DNA from: Flavobacteriales bacterium UBA5081
GTDB taxonomy: Bacteria; Bacteroidota; Bacteroidia; Flavobacteriales_E; Vicingaceae
DNA length: 64,000 nt
NCBI GenBank assembly: GCA_002415785.1
Contig: DIAJ01000033.1
Coordinates: 3,090-67,089 of the forward strand
Reading direction: 5' to 3'
In this document: positions 53,323 to 61,599 of the stretch, piece after piece
Layout of the letters: each line of letters starts with the position of its first letter
Numbering within the stretch: the stretch's first letter is position 1
The notes under the pieces: generated by a model
Seen by the model: the letters and a program-made list of their open reading frames with translations, nothing else
Told to the model about the DNA's origin: nothing
Databases searched by the model: none
Position numbers and translations under genes: made by a program

Positions 53323-54366
53323 TTAACGCATAATCTTCCTACGATTTAGCTCTCTTTGATACTGTCGTGCGTAAATATTATGTTGATTTAAAGTTCTACT
53401 AAAGTTATGATAACCTGAAAAATCTGCCTTAGCACACATGTACAGGTAGTTGTGCCTTTCAAAGTTCAAAACGGCATCAATGGAAGATTGATCCGGAAGA
53501 TAAATCGGCCCGGGAGGCAAACCTGCATACAAATAGGTATTGTAAGGAGAGTTTAGTTCCTTGTGTTTATTCAACACTCTTTTAATGCTAAAGTCTCCCA
53601 AAGCATAAATTAAGGTAGGATCAGACTGTAAACGCATACCTCTTTTTAGTCTGTTTATATACAAACCTGCTACTTTAGGACGCTCCTCTACTCTACTCAT
53701 TTGCTCCGTTTGAACGATTGACGCCAAGATAGAAACCTCCGATTGACTTAAACCCAACTTAGCGGCTTTTGCCTTACGTTCTTCCGTCCAAAATCGCTTG
53801 TATTCTTTTGCCATTCGTTGAACAAATTCTTCGGCATTCGTATTCCAATAAAACTCGTAAGTATTGGGAATAAATAGGGTGAGAAAAGTGGCTCGATCAA
53901 AACCGTACTTTTGTGCAAACTCATTACTTTCTAATAGTTGAAGCAAAGAAATAGAGTCCAATTCCAATTGATTGCTCACTACCGAAGCCAACTGTTTTTT
54001 TGTTCTAACGCTATTAAAGGTAACATTAACGGGCACTTGCTGCCCCGAGCGAAAAAGATTAACAAGAGAGTTATTACTCATCCCCGACTCAATAAAATAC
54101 CTGCCGGCTTTGGGTTGAGTAAACGACTTTTGCTCTGCCACCCAATTAAAAGAAGCCGTATCCTGAATGATTCTCTCTTCTAATAAGGCGTTTTTTAAGT
54201 CGTCCATTTCCCAATCTGAGTAAATGTGGAAATAACGATCTTCTTTTAACGAACTAATCGGCTGAAATATTTTTTGATAATAAGTATATGCTAAATAAGC
54301 AGCTATGGCAAAAAATACCAAAAAAATTAGCAGTCCGATTCGCAATCCTTTTTTCTTCTTTCCCAT
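53323..54366 (-). CDS. mltG: Endolytic peptidoglycan transglycosylase MltG
   Basis: MltG cuts nascent glycan strands and is thought to set their length. The 347-residue protein has one N-terminal membrane helix (about 9-30), a LysM-like segment, and the YceG domain with ILASIVQTEQMSRVEERPKV; Glu221 in QTE is the likely catalytic residue. The signature YINRLKRGMRLQSDPTLIYA and the C-terminal YNTYLYAGLPPGPIYLP are present. The ATG at 54366 places MGKKKKGLRI before the membrane helix; the upstream codon at 54393 adds nine residues. The left copy of a 26-bp direct repeat lies 53 bases upstream. Confidence 0.94.
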   Translation of the reverse strand: MGKKKKGLRIGLLIFLVFFAIAAYLAYTYYQKIFQPISSLKEDRYFHIYSDWEMDDLKNALLEERIIQDTASFNWVAEQKSFTQPKAGRYFIESGMSNNSLVNLFRSGQQVPVNVTFNSVRTKKQLASVVSNQLELDSISLLQLLESNEFAQKYGFDRATFLTLFIPNTYEFYWNTNAEEFVQRMAKEYKRFWTEERKAKAAKLGLSQSEVSILASIVQTEQMSRVEERPKVAGLYINRLKRGMRLQSDPTLIYALGDFSIKRVLNKHKELNSPYNTYLYAGLPPGPIYLPDQSSIDAVLNFERHNYLYMCAKADFSGYHNFSRTLNQHNIYARQYQRELNRRKIMR

Positions 54367-54418
54367 AATTTTAAAAGGCTTCAAAAATACCAAAGCTTAG
54401 GCAGTCTACTTTATTTTT

Positions 54419-54444
54419 AAAAACGATTAGCTTTGCAAAAAATT
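54419..54444. repeat. 26-bp direct repeat, left copy (island boundary)
   Basis: A perfect 26-base copy of the sequence at 62677-62702, with the core CGATTAGCTTTGC flanked by A-rich ends. It includes the -7-like box TAGCTTTG in plus orientation, but no plus-strand gene follows within 900 bases. It lies 53 bases from the mltG start. Confidence 0.85.
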
Positions 54445-54647
54445 ATCGCTTCTCCAAGTAAATATAACCTCTCACTTTAGTGTATAGCTCCTTTATTGAG
54501 AAATATTTTTATTAAACATGATTTGGAAAAAACAACCTAATCCAAAAAATCACTTTGCTGATTATATTATTTTAAAGGTTTCTAAGTAAGAAAAAAGAGT
54601 CTAGGAAGACATTTGTTACTGCTAAATTAACTTATTCTTTTTTTATA

Positions 54648-55019
54648 TTATTCCTTAAGCTTTTCTTCAAGCAAGCTAATAATCTTATCTTTTTCTTGAA
54701 GGCGGAGTTCATATTGCTCTATTATTATTTCAGAAAGGGTATTTAATGTTTTAATAGTACCATTATTTTGTAATTGCATTCCACCACTTGGATTTTCATT
54801 GTTTTGGACACTTTTCTCTTCATCTTGTACAAAATATTCCGGGCTTACCTCAAAAAATGAAGATAATTGCTCTAAATGTGATGCCCAACTATTGCTTTTC
54901 CCATTCTCCATCCGTTCATAAGTAGCTCTTGAAACATGTATACTATCTGCAACTTCTTCTTGAGAATGCCCTCTTCTTTCTCTAAGGGTTTTGATTCGTT
55001 GTCCTACTTTTTCTTTCAT
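54648..55019 (-). CDS. XRE-family transcriptional regulator with C-terminal coil
   Basis: A 123-residue repressor-like protein. The helix-turn-helix (residues about 8-60) has GHSQEEVADSIHVSRATYER and the typical MENGKSNSWASHLEQLSSFF. A polar linker (68-90) leads to a C-terminal heptad-like helix (about 95-123, EIIIEQYELRLQEKDKIISL), probably for oligomerisation. It is the only regulator in the 8.2-kb island and is divergent from the large T9SS gene. A palindromic site overlaps its own promoter, so autoregulation is likely. Plain XRE proteins of this size are common, so the regulon cannot be guessed. Confidence 0.88.
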   Translation of the reverse strand: MKEKVGQRIKTLRERRGHSQEEVADSIHVSRATYERMENGKSNSWASHLEQLSSFFEVSPEYFVQDEEKSVQNNENPSGGMQLQNNGTIKTLNTLSEIIIEQYELRLQEKDKIISLLEEKLKE

Positions 55020-55355
55020 TGTACATTAAGCTTGAGTGGCTGTAAAAATACTCTATATGTTTTAAAATCAAAAATAGAGCAAAAATGCTCTTTTATAGAG
55101 CAATAACTTTTAAAATTCTTGTGTATGTTTGAGAATCTTATTTAATAATAAGATATTTGACAAATAAAGTATTAAAAATATAATCATACTTTATTTTCTG
55201 GAAAACAATTAAAAAGCAAACTAGATAAGAAAGTGATGGAAAGCTTGCATCTACTACCGTTTTTTCATTGTTTCTTCGGCATAATTAACTAACATAGCTA
55301 ACTAAAGTTCAACAAGAAAAACAATTAATTTTTTATTCATTAAATATTTGAAATC
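55020..55355. other. Regulatory gap between the XRE gene and the large T9SS gene
   Basis: 336 bases without a gene between divergent starts. The XRE-proximal part holds a minus-strand -7 box and AGAGCA/TGCTCT half-sites (55069-55102). From about 55105 to 55355 I see only AT-rich sequence and no convincing TAnnTTTG box for the plus-strand gene. Confidence 0.6.
55069..55102 (-). promoter_or_regulatory. XRE promoter and probable operator
   Basis: The minus-strand -7 box TATTTTTG (55069-55076) abuts three half-sites: AGAGCA (55076-55081), inverted TGCTCT (55086-55091) and AGAGCA again (55097-55102). The first two form a perfect palindrome with a 4-base spacer. The arrangement suggests autorepression by the XRE protein. 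Confidence 0.5.
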
Positions 55356-58300
55356 ATGAAAACTAACAAGTTTACTACGCAAAAACTTTTTTGTACACTA
55401 TTGTTCAACCTCTTAGTAATGGGTGTATTTGCCCAATTTACACCCAATGCAGCAGGAGCGCCGGAAGAACCAATTCCGGAACCGGAAGTAGAGGGGGCAA
55501 GTTGTGAGACGGCCATTGAGATACAGTCAGATACATCTGAAGGATATGGTTTCGAAGAAGGACAGGAAAGACTATTTTTTGAGTTTTTAGCAAGCAGCGA
55601 CAGTATGTTTATCTTAACGGAAGAAGAAAGTATAGAAGATGAGCCTTTTACCGGTTTAATAGCTTATGAGGTTTATTTAAAGAATAGTTGTGAAGATTTA
55701 ATTGAAGTGTACAACCATTCAGTTAACGATAGTACGCTGCATTATTTTGGAATGACTAATTTAACAGAAGGAGAAAATTACTTACTTGTATTAAGAAGAG
55801 ATGAGAATAATGATTTGCCGGAAATAACTTTTGCAATGTTGTTAGAAGACATTTATATAAATTGTCCTCAAAGTTATGTTGATACCTGCGGAGAGCTTAT
55901 TAAAAATCCTGAGTTTAATTATTTGTCACAGTCTGTGGCTGGCGGGACTGCAAGACCGTTTCAAGTTGTTTGTGACTGGAATGAAAATAGTGGAACACCA
56001 CAAATAAAAGGAACATTAAATTCACAGGCATATGCTTACCTGGTTGCTAATGTAAGTCTTATAGAGGCAATTGAGACAGCTGTAAGTCTTACACCGGATA
56101 ACTATATTGTGTCATTAGATGTAGCTGCTACAGGAACAAACCCACCACCGGATGAATTACGAGTAATTCTTAGAGATACGATCACAAATACGGGACAAAT
56201 TATTTATACCATACCAGGCAGTAGCATTCAACCTTCTGCCTCAGGACATCCAAAGACATTTCAAACCAAGTCAATATGCTTTAGTACTACACAGCCGTTT
56301 AACAAATTAATTATAACGCCATATAATGGTTATTCAAATCGAGTTTACTGCGATGTTTTAATAGATAACGTTAGTATAAAAAAAATGACCCTTGATGCAG
56401 GGCCTGATGTTTCAGTTATTCAATGTAATGAAGAAAAAACTATTGGCCCAGATTGTATACTACCGGGAGTTACCTATTCATGGACTCCGAACGTAGGGCT
56501 AAGTGATCCAAACATTGCAAATCCAATAGTAAGTAAAGGACAATCCGGAATATATACTCTTACTATGAATAGTGCATGCACAACTATTACAGATCAGATT
56601 TATATTACTTTTTCAGGAAGCAATCATATTGATGTAATACCCCTAAACAATGCAAATTCAAGTCAATTATTTTCAATTATTGGGAATAACTCAGGCAATA
56701 TCAGTAACAGAATCTTTAGAATAGAGGGTACTCTAACACTTGATACCTCTGTGTCTTTTATCAACTGTAGTTTTTATATGGGAGAAGATGCTAAAATTGT
56801 AGTAAACAATAATGCCTCAGTTGTTTTTTATAACAACAACAGCAATATAAAGGAAGAATTTTTTACTTCCTGTAGCCCGGATAAATACTGGGATGGGATT
56901 TATCAAACAAATGGATCTTATTTTGTGATGTGGGGAAATGATACAATTAGTTATAATAAGGACACAATTGCTTGGAGGATTAGCAATTCTAAAAACGGAA
57001 TTAATTTGGTAAATGTTGAAGACGTTAATATAGAAGATATTCACTTTGAGAACAACGGAAGAGCATTAAGCGTTGAAAACACAGGCACCAACACAACCAA
57101 TGCAAAGATTAATCACCACATCATTCAATGCACTCAGCCATTAAATTATGGAAATGGTGAGTTTTACCCTCAAACTGCTATAGATCTTAAAAATATAAGA
57201 ACTCGCCCGTCTGGATATTACAGTGATCAATTTGATATTCGAAACGTTGTTCTTAACAGCAGCGGCGGAAACATACAACTCGCAAATTCAGAAGTAGTTA
57301 TAGGTAATGTGGATTTTAGTGGCTTTAATAATTATTATCAATCTCCCGGTGAACCGGATAAAAGCGATAAGTCCATAGTAGCTTATGGAGGGGATGCTAA
57401 TGCTAAGTTAAAAGTAATATACTCTTCTTTTATTGGAAGCTGGGAGAGCATACGCTTACAAGACCAATACTCTATAGAAATAAGGAATAATTATGTAAAC
57501 TCCGCAGGTATTCCTGATGCTTCTTTTTTACGGGCAACAGATGTGAGTAATTTAAGTACAATTCAAGGATCTAATCTAAACCAAATAAGCAACAACACCA
57601 TTTTAAATGTGAAGAAAGGGGTGGAGCTTTATAATTCTCATTATTTTAGAATAAACAACAATTACTTCGACATGGAAGTGCAGCCCGATAGTAATTACTA
57701 TACCAAAAATAACAATGAAGAAAGTGTGGCTATATATGCTAATGGATACTCTGAAAATCCTTATGTAGTTAGTCATCAAGCATTAATAGAAAACAATGTA
57801 ATAGCCCATAGTAAAGTAGGTATACAGGTAAGTATGATGTGGAGTAGTATAAAAGACAATAACATTAAAAACCTAAACAATCGATTTACAGCACCCTCTT
57901 TTTGCTTTCCTATTCAAAGCCCTTGTCCTACAACTCCCTCTTATGGTATAAGAGCCATGAATAGTAAAGTGTATATTGAAGGAAATACAGTTGAAAATGA
58001 GCTAAACAAATACAGCGGAACAATGCCCAATACACAGGAAGAAATGGTGGGTATTTCATTGGAAAACCTAAGCTTTGCAGGAGGACGTAACTTGGACTTA
58101 TATTGTAACAGAACAGAAAATACCGGTATAGGTTTACGCTTTGCAGGCTATAATGGCTACAGTAGTATATATAAAAACCTTATGAAGGGAAACAACATTG
58201 GTTTTGCTTTGGACAATGAAGCCTTTATCGGTGATGTTGGTATGGTAATTAGCATACCAGTTTATTACCAAGACGCCGGCAACGAATGGGTCGGTACTTT

Positions 58301-59237
58301 CGGCAACAGCCATACCTTTAACTTTTCCAATGATGATCCAAATAATCCGCCGAAGTATTATTATAAAGGGACTGGGCCGATAATTGGACAGCAAGATGCG
58401 GCACTAGGGTATTTTTCAATAGAAGACATTGTAACTTCAAATGATAATACAATCACTTGTACCGCTCCTTTAATGGTCGATCACAGTTCAGGCAAAAAAG
58501 AAGCCACTACCGCCTACAACAAAAGCGGTAAAAAGCCTCGTTGGTTACAAAAAGGCAATGCCAGCGACAGTGCGTTTTATCTGCGACAGCAATTGAAGTT
58601 TTATCACTTAAGTAAAGACTCTGCCTTATACAACAGTCAACAGTTTAGTAGTTTTAGAGACAGTATGAAAAATACGACCTTGGGTAGAGCGTTGGGTAAA
58701 AACAGCCAATCTATTAGAAGTTTAAGTGCTCAAAACAATTTTGATCAAAATGTAAGCACCGTAGAACCGCTTTTAGACAAACACTTTGTAGATTCTGTAT
58801 TAAGTTCAAGCGAATTGGATCAATTGCGACAAATCGCCGTGCTTTGTCCTTATACTGATGGCATTGCCGTTTACCAAGCAAGAAGAGTATTGCATGAATA
58901 CGGAGAACGTTTATATGTGAATGAGTGTGAAATTTCTCAATTGCCGAATAATCAAAAATTCATTCGAATAAAAGCCGAAGAAAAACAAGATAAAGTGCCC
59001 TTTGCTATCTATCCTAATCCAGCTGATGAGCAATTAAACATTAGCTATAGTGTGGAAGAAGATGAAGAAATCGTCTTAGAAATTTACGATGTTTTGGGTA
59101 AAAAGATTATGACAAAGTCTTTAAATAGCGGTCATTTACATCAAATAAACACGAGCCAATTGCAACATGGCGTGTATATTTACCGTCTGTTTAAAAGCAA
59201 AGAGCAAATCAACAGCGGTAAACTTGTAATTGAATAA
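55356..59237 (+). CDS. Large secreted beta-helix protein with T9SS sorting domain
   Basis: A 1293-residue exported protein. A signal peptide (ending near VFAQ27) is followed by an acidic N-terminal beta domain (about 40-165). Next come a carbohydrate-binding-like jellyroll (about 175-345, starting CGELIKNPEFNYLSQ) and a PKD-like module (about 347-420, DAGPDVSVIQCNEEKTIGPD). A right-handed beta-helix region follows (about 450-990; many N-rich turns such as VENTGTNTTNAK, ISNNTILNVKKG, INNNYFDMEV and IENNVIAHSKVG), as in NosD/pectate-lyase-like adhesins or lyases. The C-terminus is a T9SS type A domain (FAIYPNPADEQLNISYSVEE). No catalytic residues can be named. It heads the paralog array and donates the 24-codon tail found twice more downstream. 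Confidence 0.85.
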   Translation: MKTNKFTTQKLFCTLLFNLLVMGVFAQFTPNAAGAPEEPIPEPEVEGASCETAIEIQSDTSEGYGFEEGQERLFFEFLASSDSMFILTEEESIEDEPFTGLIAYEVYLKNSCEDLIEVYNHSVNDSTLHYFGMTNLTEGENYLLVLRRDENNDLPEITFAMLLEDIYINCPQSYVDTCGELIKNPEFNYLSQSVAGGTARPFQVVCDWNENSGTPQIKGTLNSQAYAYLVANVSLIEAIETAVSLTPDNYIVSLDVAATGTNPPPDELRVILRDTITNTGQIIYTIPGSSIQPSASGHPKTFQTKSICFSTTQPFNKLIITPYNGYSNRVYCDVLIDNVSIKKMTLDAGPDVSVIQCNEEKTIGPDCILPGVTYSWTPNVGLSDPNIANPIVSKGQSGIYTLTMNSACTTITDQIYITFSGSNHIDVIPLNNANSSQLFSIIGNNSGNISNRIFRIEGTLTLDTSVSFINCSFYMGEDAKIVVNNNASVVFYNNNSNIKEEFFTSCSPDKYWDGIYQTNGSYFVMWGNDTISYNKDTIAWRISNSKNGINLVNVEDVNIEDIHFENNGRALSVENTGTNTTNAKINHHIIQCTQPLNYGNGEFYPQTAIDLKNIRTRPSGYYSDQFDIRNVVLNSSGGNIQLANSEVVIGNVDFSGFNNYYQSPGEPDKSDKSIVAYGGDANAKLKVIYSSFIGSWESIRLQDQYSIEIRNNYVNSAGIPDASFLRATDVSNLSTIQGSNLNQISNNTILNVKKGVELYNSHYFRINNNYFDMEVQPDSNYYTKNNNEESVAIYANGYSENPYVVSHQALIENNVIAHSKVGIQVSMMWSSIKDNNIKNLNNRFTAPSFCFPIQSPCPTTPSYGIRAMNSKVYIEGNTVENELNKYSGTMPNTQEEMVGISLENLSFAGGRNLDLYCNRTENTGIGLRFAGYNGYSSIYKNLMKGNNIGFALDNEAFIGDVGMVISIPVYYQDAGNEWVGTFGNSHTFNFSNDDPNNPPKYYYKGTGPIIGQQDAALGYFSIEDIVTSNDNTITCTAPLMVDHSSGKKEATTAYNKSGKKPRWLQKGNASDSAFYLRQQLKFYHLSKDSALYNSQQFSSFRDSMKNTTLGRALGKNSQSIRSLSAQNNFDQNVSTVEPLLDKHFVDSVLSSSELDQLRQIAVLCPYTDGIAVYQARRVLHEYGERLYVNECEISQLPNNQKFIRIKAEEKQDKVPFAIYPNPADEQLNISYSVEEDEEIVLEIYDVLGKKIMTKSLNSGHLHQINTSQLQHGVYIYRLFKSKEQINSGKLVIE
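59163..59237 (+). repeat. T9SS C-terminal tail repeat, copy 1 (end of the large gene)
   Basis: The last 24 codons and stop of the beta-helix gene, QHGVYIYRLFKSKEQINSGK followed by LVIE. Near copies occur at 60346-60420 and 61523-61597, in each case just before the start of a paralog. Confidence 0.85.
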
Positions 59238-59239
59238 AG

Positions 59240-60220
59240 ATGAAAAAAACATTGATCTTAATTTTTTTAATCAAATTCTGTGTGTATGCCTACACACAGA
59301 ATTTGATTCCTAATTATAGCTTTGAAGATACGGCTACTAGAGTTACCCCTTTGTTTCTTCCTGAGCATTGGGGTGCTGCTACTAATGAGGGATGGAATTA
59401 CTTTACACCACATAATAATATGTCCCAGCAACATTTAGATTATAATGTTCCATCAAATTTCCCAGGTTATCAAGTTGCAAAAACTGGTAGTGCTTATGTT
59501 GGATTAAATGTATATAATCTATGGAATGTACAACGCAATCCCAGACGAGAGTATATGCAAGTGCAATTAAAACGCACATTGGAGTTTGACAGTACTTATT
59601 GTTTCCAATTATATATGAGTTTTGCAGATTCCATGCATTTTGCATCAAAGAATATGCTGGGTGTATATTTTTCATCTAATGCAGTATCGGGCAATCATAC
59701 ACATCATTTGCCTTATACCCCTCAATTAATTGTGTCTCCTAATAATTACATTACGAATAAAGTCAATTGGGTAAAGATAGACATGCAGTACAAAGCCATG
59801 GGAGGAGAAAAATACATTACTATTGGTAATTTTAACGACACCAACTACATTGATACTGCTTTTGTTCCCGGTGGCGGCAATGAGTTTTGGATGGAAGCTA
59901 GTTATTATTATATTGATGATGTATGGCTCAGCCATTGCGATAGTTTACCGGATAGTTTAACAAGCATTCAAGAGCACCGCCTAAAACAGGCTTTATCGGT
60001 TTATCCCAATCCTTTTGTCAATGATATAGTTGTAGAAAGTAAAGAATCCCAAAAGTTGGTCTTTATGCTTTACAACAGCTTGGGGCAAGTGGTAGCTTTA
60101 GAAGCACAAAAACAAGATAAGAAATATAAACTTTCTACTCCACAATTGCCCAAAGGGCTGTATTGGTTAAGGGTTAGTGATGGGAAAAGAGAAGAGGTTT
60201 TTAAGTTGATAAGGGATTAA
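59240..60220 (+). CDS. Tandem paralog 1: secreted jellyroll protein with T9SS sorting domain
   Basis: A 326-residue exported protein starting two bases after the large T9SS gene. Signal peptide MKKTLILIFLIKFCVYAYTQ, then NLIPNYSFED, the start of a carbohydrate-binding-like jellyroll domain (about 21-235) often found at the N-terminus of secreted Bacteroidota proteins. The C-terminus (about 250-326) is a T9SS type A domain (LSVYPNPFVNDI ... KGLYWLRVSDGKREEVFKLI). No catalytic residues are evident; binding of sugars or matrix is likely. Residues 32-65 differ strongly from the two paralogs, while the rest is closely related. The signal-peptide codons contain an 18-bp perfect inverted repeat. Confidence 0.85.
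   Translation: MKKTLILIFLIKFCVYAYTQNLIPNYSFEDTATRVTPLFLPEHWGAATNEGWNYFTPHNNMSQQHLDYNVPSNFPGYQVAKTGSAYVGLNVYNLWNVQRNPRREYMQVQLKRTLEFDSTYCFQLYMSFADSMHFASKNMLGVYFSSNAVSGNHTHHLPYTPQLIVSPNNYITNKVNWVKIDMQYKAMGGEKYITIGNFNDTNYIDTAFVPGGGNEFWMEASYYYIDDVWLSHCDSLPDSLTSIQEHRLKQALSVYPNPFVNDIVVESKESQKLVFMLYNSLGQVVALEAQKQDKKYKLSTPQLPKGLYWLRVSDGKREEVFKLIRD
59269..59308. repeat. Inverted repeat in signal-peptide codons, copy 1
   Basis: AATCAAATTCTGTGTGTA (59269-59286) is perfectly complementary to 59291-59308 around the loop TGCC. It begins 29 bases after the start codon. Near-identical elements lie at 60452-60491 and 61629-61668. Confidence 0.9.
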
Positions 60221-60345
60221 TCAAAGCGCAGCTTTGACCATTGGGCGGCCTGACAAAACACGAGGCGGCGCAAGGTATAGCGGAGAAGTTTGTTTTGTCT
60301 TGATTCTTTGTTTCTTTCTCATCAAGGAGAAAGAAAATAGACTAG
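60221..60345 (+). repeat. 125-bp multi-hairpin spacer, copy 1
   Basis: Begins directly after the stop of paralog 1. Three stems: TCAAAGC/GCTTTGA (60221-60237), GACAAAACA/TGTTTTGTC with a 33-base enclosed part, and TTTCTTTCTC/GAGAAAGAAA (60311-60336, perfect, 6-base loop). It differs by only one base (in the first loop) from copy 2 at 61398-61522. It resembles dispersed REP-like intergenic elements rather than a simple terminator. Confidence 0.8.
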
Positions 60346-60420
60346 CAACATGGTGTGTACATTTACCGTCTGTTTAAGAGTAAAGAACAACTCCAAAGTG
60401 GAAAAATCGTAATTGAATAA
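60346..60420 (+). pseudogene. Orphan T9SS C-terminal tail, copy 2
   Basis: Encodes QHGVYIYRLFKSKEQLQSGK then IVIE and a stop, with no start or upstream coding part. Compared with copy 1 there are about seven silent and three conservative changes and no frame damage, so it looks like the end of a different intact gene rather than a decayed copy of copy 1. Confidence 0.75.
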
Positions 60421-60422
60421 GG

Positions 60423-61397
60423 ATGAAAAAAACATTGATCTTAATTTTTTTAATCAAATTCTGTGTGTATGCCTACACACAGAATTTGATTCCTAATTAT
60501 AGTTTTGAAGATACAACCACTAGAGTAACACCACTTTTTTTGCCTGCAGATTGGGAAGCTGCTACATTAGAAGGTTGGAATTATTATACCCCCCTTCAAA
60601 ATCAAACTTATCCTTATTGGGGTAGTCCAAACAATGTAAACGGTTATCAACAGGCTAAAACAGGTAGTGCTTATGTTGGGATTAATATATATGATTTATG
60701 GTCCAATTCTCGAAGTACATTGAGAGAATATATGCAAGTGCAATTAAAACGACCTTTGGTTTTTGATAGCACCTATTGTTTCCAATTGTATATTAGTTTG
60801 GCTGATTCTATTCACTTTGCTTCCAAAAATATGTTAGGGGTGTATTTTTCGCAAAATGCTGTATCAGGCAATCATCGAGAGCATTTACCTTATACACCTC
60901 AATTGGTTGTTTCTCCGAACACTTATATAATAGATCGAGTGAATTGGGTGAAGATAGATATGCAATACAAAGCTACAGGCGGAGAAGAATACATTACCAT
61001 TGGTAATTTTAACGACACCAATTACATTGATACCGCTTTTGTGCCGGGTGGTGGTAATGAGACTTGGATGCAGTCATGTTATTATTATTTAGATGATATA
61101 TGGCTCAGCCATTGTGATAGCCTGCCGGATAGTTTAAGTGGTATTCAAGAATACCACTTAAAACAGGCTTTATCGGTTTATCCCAATCCTTTTGTCAATA
61201 ATATAGTCGTAGAAAGTAAAGAGTCCCAAAAGTTGGTTTTTATGCTTTACAACAGCTTGGGGCAAGCAGTAAAATTAGAAGTACAAAAACAAGATAAAAA
61301 GTATAAAATCTCTACTCCGCAATTGCCCAAAGGCCTGTATTGGTTAAGGGTTAGTGATGGGGAGCAGGAAGAAGTTTTTAAGTTGATTAAAGAGTAA
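60423..61397 (+). CDS. Tandem paralog 2: secreted jellyroll protein with T9SS sorting domain
   Basis: A 324-residue paralog with the same plan: signal peptide identical to paralog 1 over the first 20 residues, NLIPNYSFED, jellyroll domain, YPNPFVNNI-type T9SS tail. From about residue 170 to 265 it is almost identical to paralog 3 at the DNA level (bases about 60940-61190 against 62115-62370), while residues 30-60 differ (LFLPADWEAATLEGWNYYTP against paralog 3). This mosaic pattern suggests gene conversion. Start ATG at 60423, two bases after an orphan T9SS tail. Confidence 0.85.
   Translation: MKKTLILIFLIKFCVYAYTQNLIPNYSFEDTTTRVTPLFLPADWEAATLEGWNYYTPLQNQTYPYWGSPNNVNGYQQAKTGSAYVGINIYDLWSNSRSTLREYMQVQLKRPLVFDSTYCFQLYISLADSIHFASKNMLGVYFSQNAVSGNHREHLPYTPQLVVSPNTYIIDRVNWVKIDMQYKATGGEEYITIGNFNDTNYIDTAFVPGGGNETWMQSCYYYLDDIWLSHCDSLPDSLSGIQEYHLKQALSVYPNPFVNNIVVESKESQKLVFMLYNSLGQAVKLEVQKQDKKYKISTPQLPKGLYWLRVSDGEQEEVFKLIKE
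60452..60491. repeat. Inverted repeat in signal-peptide codons, copy 2
   Basis: Same 18-bp perfect arms and TGCC loop as copy 1, at the same offset of 29 bases from the start codon. Confidence 0.9.
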
Positions 61398-61522
61398 TCA
61401 AAGCGAAGCTTTGACCATTGGGCGGCCTGACAAAACACGAGGCGGCGCAAGGTATAGCGGAGAAGTTTGTTTTGTCTTGATTCTTTGTTTCTTTCTCATC
61501 AAGGAGAAAGAAAATAGACTAG
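61398..61522 (+). repeat. 125-bp multi-hairpin spacer, copy 2
   Basis: One base different from copy 1 (loop GAA instead of GCA in the first stem). The third stem lies at 61488-61513. A remnant of the same element (first stem plus a few bases, then divergence after TTGGGCGG) follows paralog 3 at 62578-62605. Confidence 0.8.
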
Positions 61523-61597
61523 CAACATGGCGTGTACATTTACCGTCTGTTTAAAAGCAAAGAGCAAATCAACAGCGGTAAACTTGTAATTGAATAA
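61523..61597 (+). pseudogene. Orphan T9SS C-terminal tail, copy 3
   Basis: Encodes the same 24 residues as the end of the beta-helix gene and differs from it by a single silent base (TAT to TAC). It therefore derives directly from that gene or a very close relative. Confidence 0.75.
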
Positions 61598-61599
61598 AG

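Noticed and set aside
54648..55019. XRE regulator as a sign of a prophage
   Set aside because: No phage structural, integrase or lysis genes are found around it.
61247..61450. A 67-codon minus-strand open frame (MRRLVFCQAAQWSKLRF)
   Set aside because: It reads through the repeated spacer and the end of paralog 2; the spacer's hairpins explain the open frame and there is no conserved domain.
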